64,000 nucleotides of DNA from Caulobacter sp. (lineage in GTDB: Bacteria; Pseudomonadota; Alphaproteobacteria; Caulobacterales; Caulobacteraceae), in NCBI GenBank assembly GCA_016125585.1, contig WGLL01000006.1, forward strand, positions 248,001-312,000, read 5' to 3'. The notes under the pieces were generated by a model that worked only from the letters and a program-made list of their open reading frames with translations, was not told the origin of the DNA and searched no databases. Below are positions 60,918-64,000 of this stretch, piece after piece (positions within the stretch are counted from its first letter, which is position 1; the number at the start of each line of letters is the position of its first letter). The position numbers and the translations under genes were made by a program.

Positions 60918-61271
60918 TTATCATCCGCCCGGCTCGACGCCTCCTTCGCCGCCCTGTCGGACGCCACCCGGCGGGGCGTTCTGGAGCAGCTTGGCCGGTC
61001 CGACGCCTCGATCACAGAGCTTGCCGACCGCTTTCACATGACCCTTACTGGCATGAAGAAGCACGTCGGGGTGCTGGAGCAGGCGGGGCTGGTGACGACG
61101 CGAAAGGTCGGCCGGGTGCGGACCTGCGCCCTGGGCCGGCGGGGGCTTGAGGCGGAGGCCGCCTGGATCGAGGGGCGTCGCCAGGTCTGGGCCGCCCGGT
61201 TTGATGCTCTCGACGCCGTTGTCGAGGCTCTGCAGCAGAAAGAGAAAGACCATGGGCGAGAGGGTGAGTGA
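60909..61271 (+). CDS. ArsR-family winged-helix regulator
   Basis: A 120-residue ArsR regulator: LDASFAALSDATRRGVLEQL, then DASITELADRFHMTLTGMKK (recognition helix) and HVGVLEQAGLVTTRKVGRVR (wing), with CALGRRGLEAEAAW after it. This is the standard ArsR member paired with SRPBCC proteins. It overlaps the downstream SRPBCC gene by 20 bases. No metal-binding cysteine pair is visible. Confidence 0.92.
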   Translation: MVQLSSARLDASFAALSDATRRGVLEQLGRSDASITELADRFHMTLTGMKKHVGVLEQAGLVTTRKVGRVRTCALGRRGLEAEAAWIEGRRQVWAARFDALDAVVEALQQKEKDHGREGE

Positions 61272-61734
61272 CGGCCGCACGCGGGTCGAGCGCCGGTCGG
61301 ATCAGGACCTGTTCGTGACGCGACTCTTCAAGGCTCCGCCCGGACTGGTGTTCGAGGCCTGGACCCGGCCGGAGCTGTTCCGGCAGTGGTGGGCTCCGAA
61401 GTCGAGCGGGGTTCCCCTGCTGTCCTGCGAGATGGATGTGCGCACCGGCGGCGGCTATCGCCTGGCCTTCGGCCAGGACGCCGACAACGCCATGGTGTTC
61501 TTCGGCAAATATCTGGAGGTGTCGCCGCCCTCGCGGCTGGTCTGGACCAACGACGAGAGCGCCGAGGCCGCCGTCACTACGGTGACCTTCGAGGCGGACG
61601 AAGGCGGGACCTTGCTGACCCTGCATGAGCACTATCCCGACAAGGACGCGCTCGATGAGGCCTTCGTCGGCATGGAAGACGCCACGCCCGAACAGTTCAA
61701 CCAGCTGGACGCGTTGCTCGCCGCGCTTCAGTAG
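61252..61734 (+). CDS. SRPBCC (AHSA1) domain protein
   Basis: A 160-residue AHSA1-like protein: DLFVTRLFKAPPGLVFEAWT, RPELFRQWWAPKSSGVPLLS, then the closing helix MEDATPEQFNQLDALLAALQ. Such proteins bind hydrophobic ligands. It is the typical partner of the ArsR gene and the two should be co-expressed. The 3' end overlaps the next, convergent gene by 7 bases. Confidence 0.9.
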   Translation: MGERVSDGRTRVERRSDQDLFVTRLFKAPPGLVFEAWTRPELFRQWWAPKSSGVPLLSCEMDVRTGGGYRLAFGQDADNAMVFFGKYLEVSPPSRLVWTNDESAEAAVTTVTFEADEGGTLLTLHEHYPDKDALDEAFVGMEDATPEQFNQLDALLAALQ

Positions 61735-62825
61735 GTCCAGACATTCACGCAGCCGTCGGCGGCCGCCAGCAGATGCAGCCTGCCGTCGATGGCCGCGACG
61801 CTGACCGTCGTCTTGCCGCCGGCCTTGCGTCCGCCGCAGCTGGGGGCGGCGACCTTGACGGCCGACACCTTTCCGTCAGCCGATATCCTGGAGACCTTGC
61901 CGCCCTGGGCGATCAGCAGGGTCGCGCCGTCATAGGCCATCGAGGTGATCTCTCCGGCCGACAGTTCGCCCAGGGTCTTCACCTTCAGCGCGCCGCCAAC
62001 CGCCGCGATGCGGCCGATGCGGTGCGCGCCCGCCTGCTTGCCGCTGACGAACCAGACCGGCCCCTGCGCCGTGCGGGCAGAGCCGAGAATTTCGGTGGTG
62101 AAGGGGGTGAAGGCCTCTCCCAGGCAGACCGACGGCCCGTCGGACACCGTCAGGTCCGGGGCGATGGTCGTCAGGGCGAACCCCGCGCGGCGTCCGCAGT
62201 CGGAACTCTCCGCCATCCGGGTCAGCAGGCTGAAGCCGCCCTGGCCGTCGGCCAGCATCTGCGAGGGCCCGACCTCGCCGGGGCCGCCCGGCCAGTCGGC
62301 CAGCACCGCCGTCTTCGTCGAGGTCCCGGGCGTCCAGCGCACCAGCCGGTAGCCCGACTCGGTGACAAAGGGCGGAGCCTTGGCCCAGACCAGCATGGTC
62401 AGGGAGCCGTCGGCATTCTCCACCGCCGCCACCGGCCAGGCGGCGTTGTGCACGATCTGCGACTGGTCGCTGAACGGTTGGGCGGCCGACAGATCGCCGA
62501 CCACCATCCGGCCGCGCAGTTGCGGCTCGATCATCCCGCCGGTGCGCGGATTTTCCACCGCCAGCACCCAGCGCTTTCCCGGCGCCACGGGGGTCACCCA
62601 GCCCTCGCCGGTCCAGCCCGCCGCACCGACCTGACCTTCCAGCCGGGTCAGGCCCCCGTCCCCCAGCAGCGCCAGGCCCTGCTGCGTGCGGATCAACCTG
62701 CCGTCGATCGGTCCGGTCACCGCCGCGCTCAGCACCAGCGTCGGCTCCGCCGCCCGCGCGCCATCGACCGGGACGCCGATCGCCAGAGCCAGCACGGCCG
62801 CCGCAGCGAGAATCGTCTTCTTCAT
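61728..62825 (-). CDS. Secreted protein of unknown function, possibly beta-propeller
   Basis: A 365-residue protein with signal peptide MKKTILAAAAVLALAIGVPV (cleavage near ARAA). The rest is Gly/Thr/Val-rich with repeated short strand motifs (GGSLTMLVW-like, DGKVSAVKV, DGRLHLLAAADG) that suggest a beta-propeller or similar, but no family was recognised. Four cysteines are spaced in the second half. The ATG at 62823-62825 begins the signal peptide. Confidence 0.65.
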   Translation of the reverse strand: MKKTILAAAAVLALAIGVPVDGARAAEPTLVLSAAVTGPIDGRLIRTQQGLALLGDGGLTRLEGQVGAAGWTGEGWVTPVAPGKRWVLAVENPRTGGMIEPQLRGRMVVGDLSAAQPFSDQSQIVHNAAWPVAAVENADGSLTMLVWAKAPPFVTESGYRLVRWTPGTSTKTAVLADWPGGPGEVGPSQMLADGQGGFSLLTRMAESSDCGRRAGFALTTIAPDLTVSDGPSVCLGEAFTPFTTEILGSARTAQGPVWFVSGKQAGAHRIGRIAAVGGALKVKTLGELSAGEITSMAYDGATLLIAQGGKVSRISADGKVSAVKVAAPSCGGRKAGGKTTVSVAAIDGRLHLLAAADGCVNVWTY

Positions 62826-63005
62826 GGCTCTCTCCCTGGTCGCCACTATGACCCGGCCAGGCCGCTCGCCGCCATGGGCGAGGGCGGAAATTCACCTTTG
62901 CCCATGTTGCCGGAACGTCGCGGTCTGTCGATCATTGTCCAGAGACGCTCGCCTGACAGGAGACAGGGGGGCGCGTTTGGCGCGATGCTGCGTTAACCTT
63001 TGACC

Positions 63006-64000
63006 ATGATTTCCAAGAGGGTGCTGTCTGTGACGAGGGGGAGGGGTTTCGGAGCGGTCGCGCTGGCGATGACCGGTCTGCTGACGTTGGCGATGCTGGG
63101 CCCGGCGGCGGCGCAGCCGGTTCCCTACCGGCCCGTCGGCGCGCCGACGACCCCGGCCGCGCCGATCATCATCAATCCGACGCCGGAACAGGCGGCGCTG
63201 CTGCGCAAGGCCATCGACAACGCCTATCTGCACGGGTTCGAACACGGCGACTTCGTCCCGCGCGGCCAGGACAACGCCAGCCTGGTCGCCGCCACCCTGC
63301 GCTACGCCCGGGCCGTTCGCACGGGCCGGCTGCAGGCGGCGGGGTTCCGCCAGGACTGGGGGCTGCGTCCGCCGCCCTATGATCCGGCGCCCGGCCTGGC
63401 CCAGGCCGTGGCCCAGAACCGGGTCCAGGCCTGGCTCGACGCGCTGCCGCCGCCCTACTACGGCTACCAGACCCTGCAGGAAGGCCTGGCCCGCTATCGC
63501 CAGATCAAGGCCGACGGCGGCTGGACGCCCCTGGCCGAGGCCGACCTCAAGCCCGGCTCCACCGGTCCCCTGGTCGAGGCGCTCCGCGCCCGCCTGGCCC
63601 TGGAGGACAGCAGCGTTCCGGGCCAGACCGCCATGACCCTGGCGCCGGGCGCCGCCGCGGGTTCGCCGCCGACCCTGCCGCTCTACGACGCGGCCCTGAC
63701 CGAGGCGGTCAAGCGGGCCCAGCGCCGCTTTGGTCAGCAGCCGACCGGCGTCTTCACCGCCGGCGTCCGCGTCGCGCTCAATGTGCCGGTCGACCGGCGG
63801 ATCGATCAGATCCAGGCCAATATGGAGCGCTGGCGGTGGCTGCCGCAGGTGCTGCCGCAGCACCGTGTGCAGGTGAATATCGCCGCCGCCGTGCTGACGG
63901 TATTCGAGGGCGATGATCCGGTGCTGTCGATGCGGGCGGTGACCGGCAGTCCGGGTCACGAGACCCCGATGCTGCATTCGACCATCCACTCCATCGTGCT
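63006..64000 (+). CDS. L,D-transpeptidase YcbB-like protein, N-terminal part
   Basis: The gene starts at ATG 63006 and is cut by the right edge after about 331 residues. A signal peptide (AVALAMTGLLTLAMLGPAAA) is followed by the YcbB-type scaffold (LVAATLRYARAVRTGRLQAA, QNRVQAWLDALPPPYYGYQT), a peptidoglycan-binding-like segment (PLYDAALTEAVKRAQRRFGQ) and the start of the catalytic domain (QANMERWRWLPQVLPQHRVQ). The catalytic SxGC motif is outside. The enzyme makes 3-3 peptidoglycan crosslinks. Confidence 0.88.
   Translation, partial: MISKRVLSVTRGRGFGAVALAMTGLLTLAMLGPAAAQPVPYRPVGAPTTPAAPIIINPTPEQAALLRKAIDNAYLHGFEHGDFVPRGQDNASLVAATLRYARAVRTGRLQAAGFRQDWGLRPPPYDPAPGLAQAVAQNRVQAWLDALPPPYYGYQTLQEGLARYRQIKADGGWTPLAEADLKPGSTGPLVEALRARLALEDSSVPGQTAMTLAPGAAAGSPPTLPLYDAALTEAVKRAQRRFGQQPTGVFTAGVRVALNVPVDRRIDQIQANMERWRWLPQVLPQHRVQVNIAAAVLTVFEGDDPVLSMRAVTGSPGHETPMLHSTIHSIV

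Overview
The window is a high-GC (roughly two-thirds G+C), densely packed chromosomal segment from an alphaproteobacterium, most probably Caulobacterales (Caulobacter/Phenylobacterium-like). Supporting this are the zauP-zapA-6S RNA-fthC neighbourhood, a TrcR (DUF1013) cell-cycle regulator, DUF4167, DUF983 and DUF1285 genes, and promoters of the TTGNCNG-N10-14-GCTA type. No phage, IS element, CRISPR array or tRNA was found. The segment is a housekeeping chromosome with small accessory patches.

Layout. 1-5.8 kb: purT (cut by the window edge), an RsiV-like lipoprotein, transketolase, the Z-ring pair zauP/zapA, 6S RNA, 5-formyl-THF cyclo-ligase and a YmdB-type phosphoesterase. 5.9-13.5 kb: a single-chain biotin-dependent acyl-CoA carboxylase, a membrane TPR protein with a ClpS-like tail, DUF465, TIGR02444, UbiX, TrcR and small conserved proteins. 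13.5-31.8 kb: threonine aldolase, an ArsR/SRPBCC pair, an epoxide hydrolase, a quinone oxidoreductase, prfA and prmC separated by YihY and MOSC genes, a DUF4167 protein, an amidase, a class III aminotransferase and small secreted proteins. 31.9-42.7 kb: thiolase, a large low-complexity lipoprotein, an HxlR regulator, the cytochrome bc1 operon (petABC), hemF, and DUF1285-Nudix-cca. 42.7-55 kb: lipid metabolism (acyl-CoA synthetase, FadB-like and FadE-like genes diverging from a PsrA-like box, then hydratase plus two acyl-CoA dehydrogenase-family genes), with a LuxR-type HTH locus and an XRE regulator between. 56-60.9 kb: an adenine deaminase and a complete three-gene URC-type uracil catabolism cluster. 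60.9-64 kb: a second ArsR/SRPBCC pair, an unknown secreted protein and the start of an L,D-transpeptidase.

Functional threads. Fatty-acid oxidation is spread over the acyl-CoA synthetase, the multifunctional hydratase/dehydrogenase, three acyl-CoA dehydrogenase-family genes, a hydratase and a thiolase. The URC cluster (GTP cyclohydrolase II-like protein, DUF1688 protein, uracil phosphoribosyltransferase) plus adenine deaminase suggests nucleobase salvage and breakdown. The intergenic space carries four families of palindromic repeats in several copies, one nested inside another and one lying inside the URC operon.

Most notable: the URC cluster with an unusual phosphoribosyltransferase loop; the TPR-ClpS membrane fusion with altered N-degron pocket residues; the two-frame LuxR-HTH locus; and candidate operators at the fad divergent promoter and at the arsR start codon.
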